Shown: piece after piece, positions 50,252 to 58,863 of the stretch
Layout of the letters: each line of letters opens with the position of its first letter
Numbering within the stretch: position 1 is the stretch's first letter
Source of the DNA: Janthinobacterium saanense
GTDB taxonomy: Bacteria; Pseudomonadota; Gammaproteobacteria; Burkholderiales; Burkholderiaceae_D
DNA length: 64,000 nucleotides
Reading direction: 5' to 3'
NCBI RefSeq assembly: GCF_014200675.1
Contig: NZ_JACHCI010000007.1
Location: 159,645-223,644 of the forward strand
The notes under the pieces: model-generated
The model's input: the letters and a program-made list of their open reading frames with translations, nothing else
Told to the model about the DNA's origin: nothing
Databases searched by the model: none
Program-made: the position numbers and the translations under genes

Positions 50252-52084
50252 TTATCGCGCCATCGTCACCGCATTGAGCAACAGCCACGCAGAGTGTGGC
50301 AGCCATTGCTCTACCCAGCGCCATTGATTTTCATCGGGACCGGGCGCAAAAACGATGCCGCGCGCGGTGCTGCTGTCGGTGGCGCCAGTAATGCCGTTCG
50401 AAACACCGCCCTTGGTCATCGGGCCGGCGCTGTCGGCATCGGGCGGATTGCGTACGCCGAAGCCATGCAGCATGCTCATGCCGTAGGGGTTGCGGCCCAA
50501 GGTCCAGTCGACCTGGTTCTGGGCGAATTCGGCCAGATTGGCGCTGATGCCAAATGCGCCTGCAGCTTGCGGCGCGGCTGCCCGGCCGCCAAGAATTGCG
50601 GCGGTGCTGAGCGAGGACAGGCGCGCGCTTTCACCTTGCCACCAATAGCCGGTCTCATTGTCATGAGGCATGAAGAAACCTTCGTAGACTTTCCTGGAAA
50701 GCTGGCCCTTGTCATAGGTGCGGAAGGTCTGGCGCGCATAGTTATACGGATTGACGACCTTGCTGTCGAGACGCAGTTGCGCGTCGAGCGCGGTGGCAAT
50801 CGTCTTTTGCGCGCGCGCAATGCGTGCCGCATCCGTTTCGATTTCACGGTAATACACCAGGCTCAGTATCGGCAAGCCCGCTTCAACGCCATGGTAATAG
50901 GGACGACTTCCCTTGTCGCTGATGAACCAGCCATCGGCCGTCAGCCGGCCGCTCAGCTTGCCGGCGCGGATGCGCGCTGCCGCCAGGTATTGTTGTTCGT
51001 GCGTTGCATGGTACAACTCGGTCGCAGCCATCAACGCGGTATAGTCGTCAATGATGTTTTCCTTGCCGTCGTAACAGTATTCGAGGTTGTGGACCTGCAG
51101 ATGCTCAAATGCGCGCCTGGCGTCGGCCAGATAGGTTTCAGCGCTGAACTCGCCGTGCGCGCCGCTGCTTTTGGCGAGAATGGAGGCGCGCGCCAGTGCC
51201 GCGATGGCCATGCCGCCGCCAGCGCGGAATGACGATTTGTAGCTTTTGCTGTATTTGCCGTCGAGTCCCTCAAAGCCGGTAACCATGCGTTCGGCATTGT
51301 CGGTGCCCCATTTGTCGAACACGGTAGTATAAAAGTAGCCTTGTGGATCAAGGATGCGGTGCAGATAATCGGCGCCCCAGAAGGCTTCGTCCAGTACTTT
51401 CGCCTCCAGCCCCGCCTTGCGGTACAGTTGTGGTGAGGCCGACGCTGTTTTTGCCAGCACCCAGGTCACCATCGATGCCTGTTGCGGATTGAAGAAATTA
51501 GCGTAGGAAAGATGCGACAGATATTTTCCTTCGTCGCCGCCCGCGTCGTTCCAGCCGCCCCAGACATCGGCGTAGCGCTGGCTATCGTAGATGCGCAGGT
51601 GGCGGTCCTTGATATTGGTATTGCGGCTGCTGTGGAAGTAGGCCAGCAAACTGCTGGCGGTGGCGTTGAACAAGGCGTTCTCTTGCACGATGACGGGAGC
51701 CGATACGGCTTTTTCTCCGCCCAGTTCAGCTTCGATCACATAGCTGCCAGCTTCGCTATCCTGTGAAAAATCGGCGACAAAGTAGTGTTTGCCGGCGCCC
51801 CATTCGTCAAACGCGGGTAGCGCGGTCAAGTTGCCCTTGCTGCTTTCCTTGCCGTCCCGCAGCACGCGATAACTGCCGCCGCTTTGCTGTCCCAGATATT
51901 CGACGATGGCTTTCTTGGGGCCATGCGCTTCCAGCGAAACCTGGTTGACTTGCACCGAGATCAATGCGGCAGCGGCGGCATCAGCGGCCTGGGCGGGGGC
52001 CACGGCAAACAGGGAACTCAGGAGCAGGGTCAGCAGGGGGACGGACAAATTATTTTTTAAAGCAGCGTGGGATGGGTATCGCAT
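50252..52084 (-). CDS. Secreted glycoside hydrolase family 9 enzyme, possible exo-glucosaminidase
   Basis: 610 residues with a signal peptide (cleavage after PAQA near residue 33). About 40-135 is an Ig-like CelD_N domain (VQVNQVSLEAHGPKKAIVEY); the rest is an alpha/alpha barrel with VWGGWNDAGGDEGKYLSH, RNPYGMSMLHGFG and the C-terminal WRWVEQWLPHSAWLL, where the acid Glu is expected. Endoglucanases usually have DAGDYGKY; here there is one extra residue (DAGGDEGKY), a variation I associate with GH9 exo-beta-glucosaminidases of Vibrio and Photobacterium. The neighbouring chitosanase and ROK regulator favour glucosamine over cellulose. Confidence 0.85.
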   Translation of the reverse strand: MRYPSHAALKNNLSVPLLTLLLSSLFAVAPAQAADAAAAALISVQVNQVSLEAHGPKKAIVEYLGQQSGGSYRVLRDGKESSKGNLTALPAFDEWGAGKHYFVADFSQDSEAGSYVIEAELGGEKAVSAPVIVQENALFNATASSLLAYFHSSRNTNIKDRHLRIYDSQRYADVWGGWNDAGGDEGKYLSHLSYANFFNPQQASMVTWVLAKTASASPQLYRKAGLEAKVLDEAFWGADYLHRILDPQGYFYTTVFDKWGTDNAERMVTGFEGLDGKYSKSYKSSFRAGGGMAIAALARASILAKSSGAHGEFSAETYLADARRAFEHLQVHNLEYCYDGKENIIDDYTALMAATELYHATHEQQYLAAARIRAGKLSGRLTADGWFISDKGSRPYYHGVEAGLPILSLVYYREIETDAARIARAQKTIATALDAQLRLDSKVVNPYNYARQTFRTYDKGQLSRKVYEGFFMPHDNETGYWWQGESARLSSLSTAAILGGRAAAPQAAGAFGISANLAEFAQNQVDWTLGRNPYGMSMLHGFGVRNPPDADSAGPMTKGGVSNGITGATDSSTARGIVFAPGPDENQWRWVEQWLPHSAWLLLNAVTMAR

Positions 52085-52130
52085 GTTGAGCCTTATAGTT
52101 GATTCATGTCATATTTTCTATTGTGCTTTT

Positions 52131-52166
52131 AGAATACCATCAGAAATAAATACAAACAATGATTGT
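52131..52166 (-). promoter_or_regulatory. Predicted GH9 promoter with overlapping operator
   Basis: Minus-strand TTGTTT (52154-52159) and TATTCT (52131-52136) at 17-bp spacing. The perfect 11-bp palindrome ACAATGATTGT (52156-52166) covers part of the -35 element, as expected for a repressor site, perhaps for the adjacent divergent ROK protein. Confidence 0.45.
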
Positions 52167-52283
52167 AAGAAATGTTTTTCATCGGCGCCGGCTGCGTTAA
52201 ATGCTTTTACGGGCGCGCTGGTCATGCGCCCCGGGAGCGATGGTCGGGTATCATGGTAGTTTTCGAAGAAGATTTTTATTGAC

Positions 52284-53540
52284 ATGAAAAGAAACATTAG
52301 CCGTGGAGCAACACAACAATCCAGTGCGCCGTATAACCGGCGCGTGGTGTTGGATTTGATACGGCAACAAGGATCAATTTCCCGGAAGGAAATTGTCGAT
52401 GTGGTGGAGCTCAGCCCGCAAACTGTTGCTAATATAACCAATGACCTGGAAGCAATCGGCTTGATCGTGGCGCGCCGCCAAAAGGTCGAAAATTCGCGCG
52501 GCCAGCCACCGATTGAATTCACGCTCAATCCGGACGCCGGCGCATCGATCGGCATCAGCCTGGAGCCAGGCAGCGCCTCGGCAGCACTGGTCAACCTGGT
52601 CGGCGACGTACTGGCGCGCTGCAAAGTCGAGGTCGACACCCGTGATTCCAACCGGGTGCTGGCGGCAATGGTGTTGTTAGTTGGCAACTTGCGGCGCAGC
52701 GCCAGCGGACGGATCTGGGGCATCGGCGTCGCCATGCCGGGGCCGCTGGTGCCGACCGAAATCAGCTTTGTCGGACCGACCGTACTGGAAGGCTGGAGCG
52801 ATATGTCGGTGCTCGACGACCTGCGCGATGCCGTCAATCTGCCGGTTTTCTACAGTGTCGACAGTGTCGCCGGCGCCTTGGGCGAAACCCTGTTCGGCAT
52901 GGCCAGGGCGATGGATAATTTCTTTTACATGCATTTTGGCATGGGACTGGGCGGTACCCTGGTGGTGAACCGGGCGGCCTACCGCGGTGCGAATGGCAAT
53001 GCAACGGAAATCGGCCATATCCCGGTGGTGCATGGCGGCACGCCTTGTTACTGCGGCAATACGGGATGCCTGGAGCGCTATGTTTCCTTGCACTCGCTGG
53101 CCGAAGCGCTGAGCATCGACGATCGCGGCGTGCACGAACTGCCGTTCGCCGACTGGATCAGCGACGCCAGCCAGACGGCCTTCCACGCCTGGTGCAAGCA
53201 GGCTGCCGCGCGGCTGCGCGATGCGATCGGCATCATCGAAAACATGCTCGATCCACGCACCATCATTATCGGCGGCTCGGCGCCGAAGGTACTGGTCGAG
53301 CATCTGGTCAGCCTGGCCCAACCGCTGTTGAAGTCGGTGCGTGGTGGCTTGAGCGGTGGTGGCGAGCGCATCCTGTTATCGCAAAAACAGGAGGATAGTT
53401 CCATCTTGGGGGCCGCAGTGTTGCCCTTATACGACATGCTGGCACCCAATATTGATGTACTGCAACACGACCGCCGCGCAGAGGCAGATATGGCGGAATT
53501 ACTAGGGCAGCGTGGTGCAGCGCGCGGGGGTAGTCTGTAG
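52284..53540 (+). CDS. ROK-family transcription regulator
   Basis: 418 residues. N-terminal winged helix (YNRRVVLDLIRQQGSISRKEIVDVVELSPQTVANITNDL) and a C-terminal ROK sugar-kinase-like domain with the zinc motif GHIPVVHGG then CYCGNTGCLERY, and IIGGSAPK. Such proteins (NagC, Mlc type) bind DNA until a sugar or its phosphate binds. It is divergent from the GH9 gene and leads the chitosan-type gene group, so it is the likely local repressor. GAAGAAGA precedes the ATG. Confidence 0.92.
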   Translation: MKRNISRGATQQSSAPYNRRVVLDLIRQQGSISRKEIVDVVELSPQTVANITNDLEAIGLIVARRQKVENSRGQPPIEFTLNPDAGASIGISLEPGSASAALVNLVGDVLARCKVEVDTRDSNRVLAAMVLLVGNLRRSASGRIWGIGVAMPGPLVPTEISFVGPTVLEGWSDMSVLDDLRDAVNLPVFYSVDSVAGALGETLFGMARAMDNFFYMHFGMGLGGTLVVNRAAYRGANGNATEIGHIPVVHGGTPCYCGNTGCLERYVSLHSLAEALSIDDRGVHELPFADWISDASQTAFHAWCKQAAARLRDAIGIIENMLDPRTIIIGGSAPKVLVEHLVSLAQPLLKSVRGGLSGGGERILLSQKQEDSSILGAAVLPLYDMLAPNIDVLQHDRRAEADMAELLGQRGAARGGSL

Positions 53541-53550
53541 AAAAATACTT

Positions 53551-53608
53551 ACATCCATTGGATTTAATTATTGACGTAGTGAGAATGGCAATTTATATTT
53601 ATTGCCAT
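53551..53608 (+). promoter_or_regulatory. Predicted promoter with two palindromes and a leaderless start for the sugar kinase
   Basis: ATCCA-T-TGGAT (53551-53561), then TTGACG (53569-53574) and TATATT (53594-53599), 19 bp apart. ATGGCAAT (53585-53592) and ATTGCCAT (53601-53608) form a perfect inverted repeat that straddles the -10 and includes the start codon. Transcription would begin at or just before the ATG at 53607, and no Shine-Dalgarno site exists. Confidence 0.5.
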
Positions 53609-54551
53609 GGACACTATAAAACCCCACCTCAGTATTATTGGAGATCTCGGCGTTGACCTCGTCATGGGATCGATCGATGGATGGCCGCAGATCGGCACGG
53701 AAGTCATCATGTCGCGCAGCGAGTTGCGCGCAGGTGGTTCCGGCGCCAATGCAGCTCTCGCGATGCGCCATCTCGGGCAGCCGGCACACCTGATCTCGGC
53801 GGTCGGCAACGACGACTTCGGCACCTGGCTGGGCACCCAGTTCCACCAGCTGCGCAGCGACTTCCAGGTATGCCCGGTACCGTCGACGGTATCGGTCGGC
53901 ATCATGCATGCCGACGGCGAACGCAATTTCTTCACCACCCAGGGCCATCTCGAACACCTGTCGCCCGGCTACGCACTGGAGCAATTGCCGCCAGCTGCCT
54001 GCCCGGGTTCCATCGTCCTGTTCACCGGCGTATTTTTGCTGCCAGCGCTGCGCCGCGACTACCCCTACCTGATGAACACCGTCGCATCGCTGGGCTACCA
54101 GGTGGCGCTCGACACCGGCTGGCCTTCCGACAACTGGAACGCGGATAACCGTGCCGAATTCGCCACGTGGCTGCCACTGTGCGACCACTTGCTGATCAAC
54201 GAACTCGAAGCACTCAGCATCACCGATACCTCCAACCTCGACAGCGCCATCGCCGCCCTGTCCGCCGGACTGAAACCCGGCGCTACCCTGGTCGTCAAAA
54301 CCGGCCCGCGCGGCGCCATCGGTGTACAGAACAACGAGCTGATCGAGCATGCCTCCGAAACCGCCGCCATCTTCGACACCATCGGCGCGGGCGACTCCTT
54401 CAATGCCGGCTATCTGGCCGCCCGCCTGCAAGGCGCTTCCTTGCCACAAGCCTTGTCCACAGGCTGCCGCGCGGCAGTCGCCATCCTGACCCGTTTCCCC
54501 CGTCACACCATCGTTCCCGGCGAATTCGCGTCGGTGCTTACCCACGGCTAG
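53607..54551 (+). CDS. PfkB-family carbohydrate kinase
   Basis: 314 residues. N-terminal LSIIGDLGVDLV, sugar-binding ELRAGGSGANAALAMRHLGQ, and the catalytic DTIGAGDSFNAGYLAAR with the base Asp. It is a cytoplasmic ATP-dependent sugar kinase. In this setting glucosamine or a related monomer is a plausible substrate, but the ribokinase family is broad, and nothing here fixes the sugar. The start at 53607 fits the family, although there is no Shine-Dalgarno sequence; the inverted repeat covers that position. It is followed by the transporter after 35 bp. Confidence 0.87.
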   Translation: MDTIKPHLSIIGDLGVDLVMGSIDGWPQIGTEVIMSRSELRAGGSGANAALAMRHLGQPAHLISAVGNDDFGTWLGTQFHQLRSDFQVCPVPSTVSVGIMHADGERNFFTTQGHLEHLSPGYALEQLPPAACPGSIVLFTGVFLLPALRRDYPYLMNTVASLGYQVALDTGWPSDNWNADNRAEFATWLPLCDHLLINELEALSITDTSNLDSAIAALSAGLKPGATLVVKTGPRGAIGVQNNELIEHASETAAIFDTIGAGDSFNAGYLAARLQGASLPQALSTGCRAAVAILTRFPRHTIVPGEFASVLTHG

Positions 54552-54586
54552 TTCACACAAGATTAATAAAAGACAAGAGACAAATC

Positions 54587-55825
54587 ATGAAAAATCGCCG
54601 CCTGCTAATCCTGTACATCATGTTGATCTGGTTCGTCATTTCCTTTGTGACCAACCTGATCGGGCCCTTGATGCCGATCATTATTAATGACTTCCATCTG
54701 AGTTTGGGCATGGCCGGTTTCCTGCCATTTTCATTTTTCCTGGCCTACGGCTTGATTTCGATTCCAGGTGGCATATTGGTTGAACGCAAGGGCGCCCGCA
54801 GCACCTTGCTGATCGCCTTTGGCTTGAACTTCCTGGGCAGCCTGGCGATTGCGCTCAAGCCCGAGTATGGCTTCGTGATCGGCGGCTTGTTCGTCATTGG
54901 CCTGGGCATGGCGCTGCTGCAGGTGGTGATCAATCCCCTGTTGCGCATCACTGGCGGCGAGTCCCAATTTGCTTTCTTCTCGGTGATGGGGCAACTGGTG
55001 TTCGGCCTGGCGTCATTTGTCAGCCCGGTGGTGTTCCAGTGGCTGATGGAGCGCCCTGGTGCGGCCGGTTCGGCGCTGGTGTGGGTCACGTTTTACTGGG
55101 CGTTTTCGGGACTGTTCTTCGCCCTGATCGCCATCAATTACAGCTTGCCACTGCCACGCGTGGAATTGAACGAATCGGAAAAAGCGGGCGGCTGGAACGC
55201 TTACCGCGAACTGTTGAGCCGTAAAGATGTGCGTCTGTTTTTCCTCGGCATCGTCGCCTACGTCGGCACCGAGCAAACGCTGGCGAACTGGATGTCGCAA
55301 TTCCTGATCACCTACCACAACTATGCAGCAACCGGTGCGGCAGCGGACGCGGTGGGCCAGTTCTGGGGCCTGATGTCGGTGGGTTGCCTGGTTGGCCTGG
55401 TGCTGCTGAAACTGCTCGACTCCAAGATCGTGCTGGCCATCTTTTCAGTGATGGCGCTGGGCTGTGTGGCGCTGGCACTGTATGGCACGGCTGCTGTTGC
55501 GATCCTGGCTTTCCCGGCCGCCGGCTTCTGCCTGTCGGTGATGTTCTCGGTGATCTTCTCGCTGGCGCTCAATTCCGTGCCACGCCATCAGGGCGCCTTT
55601 TCCGGCATCTTGTGCACCGGCATCCTGGGTGGCGCGGTAGTGCCGTTGCTGGTGGGCCAGCTGGGTGACCACATTGGCCTGCGCGCCGCAATGAACGTGG
55701 TGTTCGTGACCTTGGGCTTTATTTTCGCGATCAGCTTCTGGGCCCGGCCATTGATCAGCAACGAAACGACCGGCTGGTTCAAATCCGGCAAGCGCCTGGC
55801 TGCTCGCCGGCAGGGCGCCGAGTAA
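54587..55825 (+). CDS. MFS sugar transporter (FucP-like)
   Basis: 412 residues, twelve membrane helices. PFSFFLAYGLISIPGGILVERKGAR early and GIVAYVGTEQTLANWMSQFL mid-protein match the fucose/glucose permease (FucP) branch of the major facilitator family. The Met at 54587 is used; the long frame before it overlaps the kinase and is a shadow. It is likely to import the mono- or oligosaccharide released in the periplasm. Confidence 0.87.
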   Translation: MKNRRLLILYIMLIWFVISFVTNLIGPLMPIIINDFHLSLGMAGFLPFSFFLAYGLISIPGGILVERKGARSTLLIAFGLNFLGSLAIALKPEYGFVIGGLFVIGLGMALLQVVINPLLRITGGESQFAFFSVMGQLVFGLASFVSPVVFQWLMERPGAAGSALVWVTFYWAFSGLFFALIAINYSLPLPRVELNESEKAGGWNAYRELLSRKDVRLFFLGIVAYVGTEQTLANWMSQFLITYHNYAATGAAADAVGQFWGLMSVGCLVGLVLLKLLDSKIVLAIFSVMALGCVALALYGTAAVAILAFPAAGFCLSVMFSVIFSLALNSVPRHQGAFSGILCTGILGGAVVPLLVGQLGDHIGLRAAMNVVFVTLGFIFAISFWARPLISNETTGWFKSGKRLAARRQGAE

Positions 55826-55884
55826 CACATGAACCAAGCCATGCAATAACACATTAAACAGCAGCAAAGATTGCTAGACACCCT

Positions 55885-55902
55885 CCCCCCGTGACCGGGG
55901 GG
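55885..55902 (+). other. C6/G6 hairpin between transporter and TonB receptor
   Basis: CCCCCC and GGGGGG separated by six bases, followed after a few bases by an A/T-rich tract. It could be a weak terminator or an mRNA element that sets different levels of the receptor. Confidence 0.4.
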
Positions 55903-55947
55903 CTGATTTTAAAAATAACTCAACCACAAGAGTAGTCGGAGAAACAC

Positions 55948-58671
55948 ATGCATATCGTAACTCGCGCACATCGCGTACACCGCACCCCTGTCGCCCTCGC
56001 CGTCGCCATGGCGCTCAATAGCCTGATCGGTGTCGCCCAGGCGCAGCAGGCCCGTGCGCCGGAAGCCCCCGGCGCCACCGATGCGCCGCTGGAACAGATC
56101 GTCGTGACCGGCGTGCGCGCCTCGCGCGAAAAATCGCTGGTCAAGAAACGTGATGCCGATTCCGTCATGGATGTGGTCACTGCCGAGGATCTCGGCAAAC
56201 TGCCGGACAAAAATATCGCCGACGCGGTGCAGCGCTTGCCCGGCGTTAATATCAGTTCCGGTTCCGGTGGACAAGGTGGCTTTTCCGAGAACGACCGCGT
56301 CAGTATCCGCGGCACCAACCCCAGCCTGACGCAAACCACGGTCAACGGCCACACCATCGCCACCGGCGACTGGTATGTCGGCGACCAGAGCGGTACGGTA
56401 GGACGCAGCGTCAGCTTCACCTTGCTGCCGTCGGAAATCGTCAGCTCGGTGGAAGTATTGAAAAGCGCGCAGGCCGACCTGATCGAAGGCGGCACCACCG
56501 GCAGCGTCAACATCGTCACCCGCAAACCGCTCGATTTCAAGAAAACCCTGACCCTGGAAGCCACGGTGCAAGGCATGTATGCCGACTTGCCCGGCAAGAC
56601 GGCGCCGCATGCAAATGCCTTGTTGAACTGGCGCAACGAAGACAAGACCTTGGGTTTCATGCTGCAAGCGTTTTCCGAGTCGCGCAATGAGCGCCGCGAC
56701 GGCCAGGAACTGTTCTTGCTGGGACAGGGCACGATCAGCCATCCAGACGTCATCGCCGCGCATCCGGACTTGAACGGCGTGGCTTACCCGGCGCAAATCG
56801 GTTCCTCGCTGTTCACCCAGAAGAGCCAGCGCCGCGGCGCCCTGTTCGACGTGCAATTGAAGCCAAGCCGCGACCTGACCCTGGAAGCGAATGGCTTTTA
56901 CTCGCACTTCAGCGGCACCAACCTCGATACGAATTACCTGGCCAATCCGACCGGCCTGCTGGAAAACGGCATCTCGCCGACCAGCTATAAAGTGGTCAAC
57001 AACACCCTGGTATCGGCCATCTTCCCGAAAACGAATTTTGATCCGTCCGGCGTCAGCCCCGGCGCCGACCAGCCTATCGCCGGTTTGCGCGATTCGATCT
57101 ACCGCCCGAAAGCAGCGTCGATGGCGTCCTACCTGGACCTGTCGGCCAAATACCGCCCCAACAAGCAATGGCAACTCAGCAGCCAAGTGGGCTACACCAA
57201 GGGCCTGGGCGAAACGCCGCATGACTATGGCCACGAAGCATTCCTGATCAACTCGCCGATGTCCTACCAGATGCATGGCAAGGGCGGACCGGCCGATGTC
57301 GCCTTCCCCGGCGTCGATACCGGCAATTTCAACAACCCGGCCAATGTCACTAATGGCGGCAGCTGGTCCAGCTCCTATCATGTGGCCGACAGCGAAGCCT
57401 ACGGACAGCTCGATGCGCTGGTCGACCTGGACCATGGTTATCTGGAAAGCGCCAAGTTCGGCGTCCGTTACGCCTCGCACAAGCGCCAGTCGGAAGGCCG
57501 CAATTTCGGCTGTTCGGCCGATGCCAACAATGTCTGCTTTACCAATCCGGGCCAGACCTTGCCGTTGCCGGCCTGGTCGGGCACCGTTTCACCAGGCAAT
57601 TTTGGTAGTGGCCTGGGCGGCGGCTCCGGCTTCCTGTCGCGTTTCTGGACCCTGGAACCGAACGCCATCGCCGCCTGGCAAAACACCTACAACAACGTCG
57701 ACCTGGGACCGAATTACCAGGGCAACTTTACCGTCAAGGAAAAAGTCGCCGCCGCCTACGGCATGGTGAACCTGGCCGGCGAACACTGGCGCGGTAACGT
57801 TGGCGTGCGCGTGGCCAATACCCGCCAAAGCAGTGCGGGCTACAATTTCGACGAAGCCAATCTGCCGGTGGCTTCCACGGTGGAACACCATTACACCGAT
57901 GTGTTGCCTAGCGCGAACTTCAAGTTTGACCTGAACAAGGACCTGGTAGCCCGCCTAGCCGCCTCGAAAACCATGTCGCGCCCCGATTATTCGGCACTGA
58001 CGCCAGCCGTCACGCTGAACAACATCAACGGCACCGGTTCGGGCGGCAACTCGGAATTGAAACCGATCCGTTCGAATAACTTCGATGCAACGCTGGAATG
58101 GTATTACGCGCCCCGTTCGCTGGTATCAGTGGCCGGTTTCTACATGGACATGCCTTCGTACGTCACGTTCGGCTACAACACCCGCCGTTACCTCAATACC
58201 TCGACCAACCAGTTCGCCGATTTCGTGATCACCTCGCCATTCAATATCGCGGCCAAGAACAAGGGCGTTGAACTGGCCTGGCAGCAACCGCTGTGGGGAG
58301 ATTTCGGCGCGCTGGTGAACTACACCTATGCCAACGGCCGCACGTCGGACGGCATGGCCCTGGTCGGTTCCTCGGCAAACACCTTTAACACCGAGCTGTA
58401 CTACGAGAAAGACGGTTTCAGCACCCGCCTGGCTTATACCTACCGCTCCTCTTTCCTGGTCGGCCTGGCCAATGTCTCGCCGCAATATGCAGCCGGCCTG
58501 GGAACGCTGGCAATGTCGCTCAATTACAAGGTCAACGATAACGTGACCATCACCTTCGATGCCTTGAACCTGAACAATCCGGTCTTGAAGTATTACGCCA
58601 ACGCCGAACGACCGCAGGCATTTTATTCGAGCGGCCGACAGTTCTTCCTCGGCGTCCGGTTATCCAACTAA
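55948..58671 (+). CDS. TonB-dependent outer-membrane receptor, carbohydrate type
   Basis: 907 residues. A signal peptide ends near VAQAQQ (residue 33); then plug-type sequence (LEQIVVTGVRASREKSLVKKRDADSV, IADAVQRLPGVNIS, DRVSIRGTNPSLTQTTVNGH) and a large beta-barrel. This is the TonB receptor group frequent in Xanthomonas and Caulobacter sugar-uptake systems. GGAG lies six bases upstream of the ATG. Placed before the chitosanase and after a sugar transporter, it probably imports chito-oligosaccharides across the outer membrane. Confidence 0.92.
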   Translation: MHIVTRAHRVHRTPVALAVAMALNSLIGVAQAQQARAPEAPGATDAPLEQIVVTGVRASREKSLVKKRDADSVMDVVTAEDLGKLPDKNIADAVQRLPGVNISSGSGGQGGFSENDRVSIRGTNPSLTQTTVNGHTIATGDWYVGDQSGTVGRSVSFTLLPSEIVSSVEVLKSAQADLIEGGTTGSVNIVTRKPLDFKKTLTLEATVQGMYADLPGKTAPHANALLNWRNEDKTLGFMLQAFSESRNERRDGQELFLLGQGTISHPDVIAAHPDLNGVAYPAQIGSSLFTQKSQRRGALFDVQLKPSRDLTLEANGFYSHFSGTNLDTNYLANPTGLLENGISPTSYKVVNNTLVSAIFPKTNFDPSGVSPGADQPIAGLRDSIYRPKAASMASYLDLSAKYRPNKQWQLSSQVGYTKGLGETPHDYGHEAFLINSPMSYQMHGKGGPADVAFPGVDTGNFNNPANVTNGGSWSSSYHVADSEAYGQLDALVDLDHGYLESAKFGVRYASHKRQSEGRNFGCSADANNVCFTNPGQTLPLPAWSGTVSPGNFGSGLGGGSGFLSRFWTLEPNAIAAWQNTYNNVDLGPNYQGNFTVKEKVAAAYGMVNLAGEHWRGNVGVRVANTRQSSAGYNFDEANLPVASTVEHHYTDVLPSANFKFDLNKDLVARLAASKTMSRPDYSALTPAVTLNNINGTGSGGNSELKPIRSNNFDATLEWYYAPRSLVSVAGFYMDMPSYVTFGYNTRRYLNTSTNQFADFVITSPFNIAAKNKGVELAWQQPLWGDFGALVNYTYANGRTSDGMALVGSSANTFNTELYYEKDGFSTRLAYTYRSSFLVGLANVSPQYAAGLGTLAMSLNYKVNDNVTITFDALNLNNPVLKYYANAERPQAFYSSGRQFFLGVRLSN

Positions 58672-58685
58672 TTAGCTGCCAGTAA

Positions 58686-58709
58686 CTTCGCCAGCCCCCT
58701 CTGGCGAAG
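58686..58709 (+). other. Perfect hairpin between TonB receptor and chitosanase genes
   Basis: CTTCGCCAG and CTGGCGAAG around CCCCCT; nine-base perfect stem without a T-run, 15 bp after the receptor stop. It could protect or process the transcript. Confidence 0.5.
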
Positions 58710-58863
58710 CACGGCATCACCCTGTCCTTCATTGCAGTTGAAAAAAATATCCTGTCCCGGGAGGACGGATATCGCCAGATGATGTGTCATTCAGCGATAA
58801 CGCGCACCCAGAACAGGCTTACCCCGAGCATTTTGCTCACTGTCGTTAAACCTGGAGAACCAT

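Noticed and set aside
50252..52084. Plain cellulase annotation
   Set aside because: The altered catalytic motif and the chitosanase/ROK neighbours make glucosamine-type substrates more likely, although not proven.
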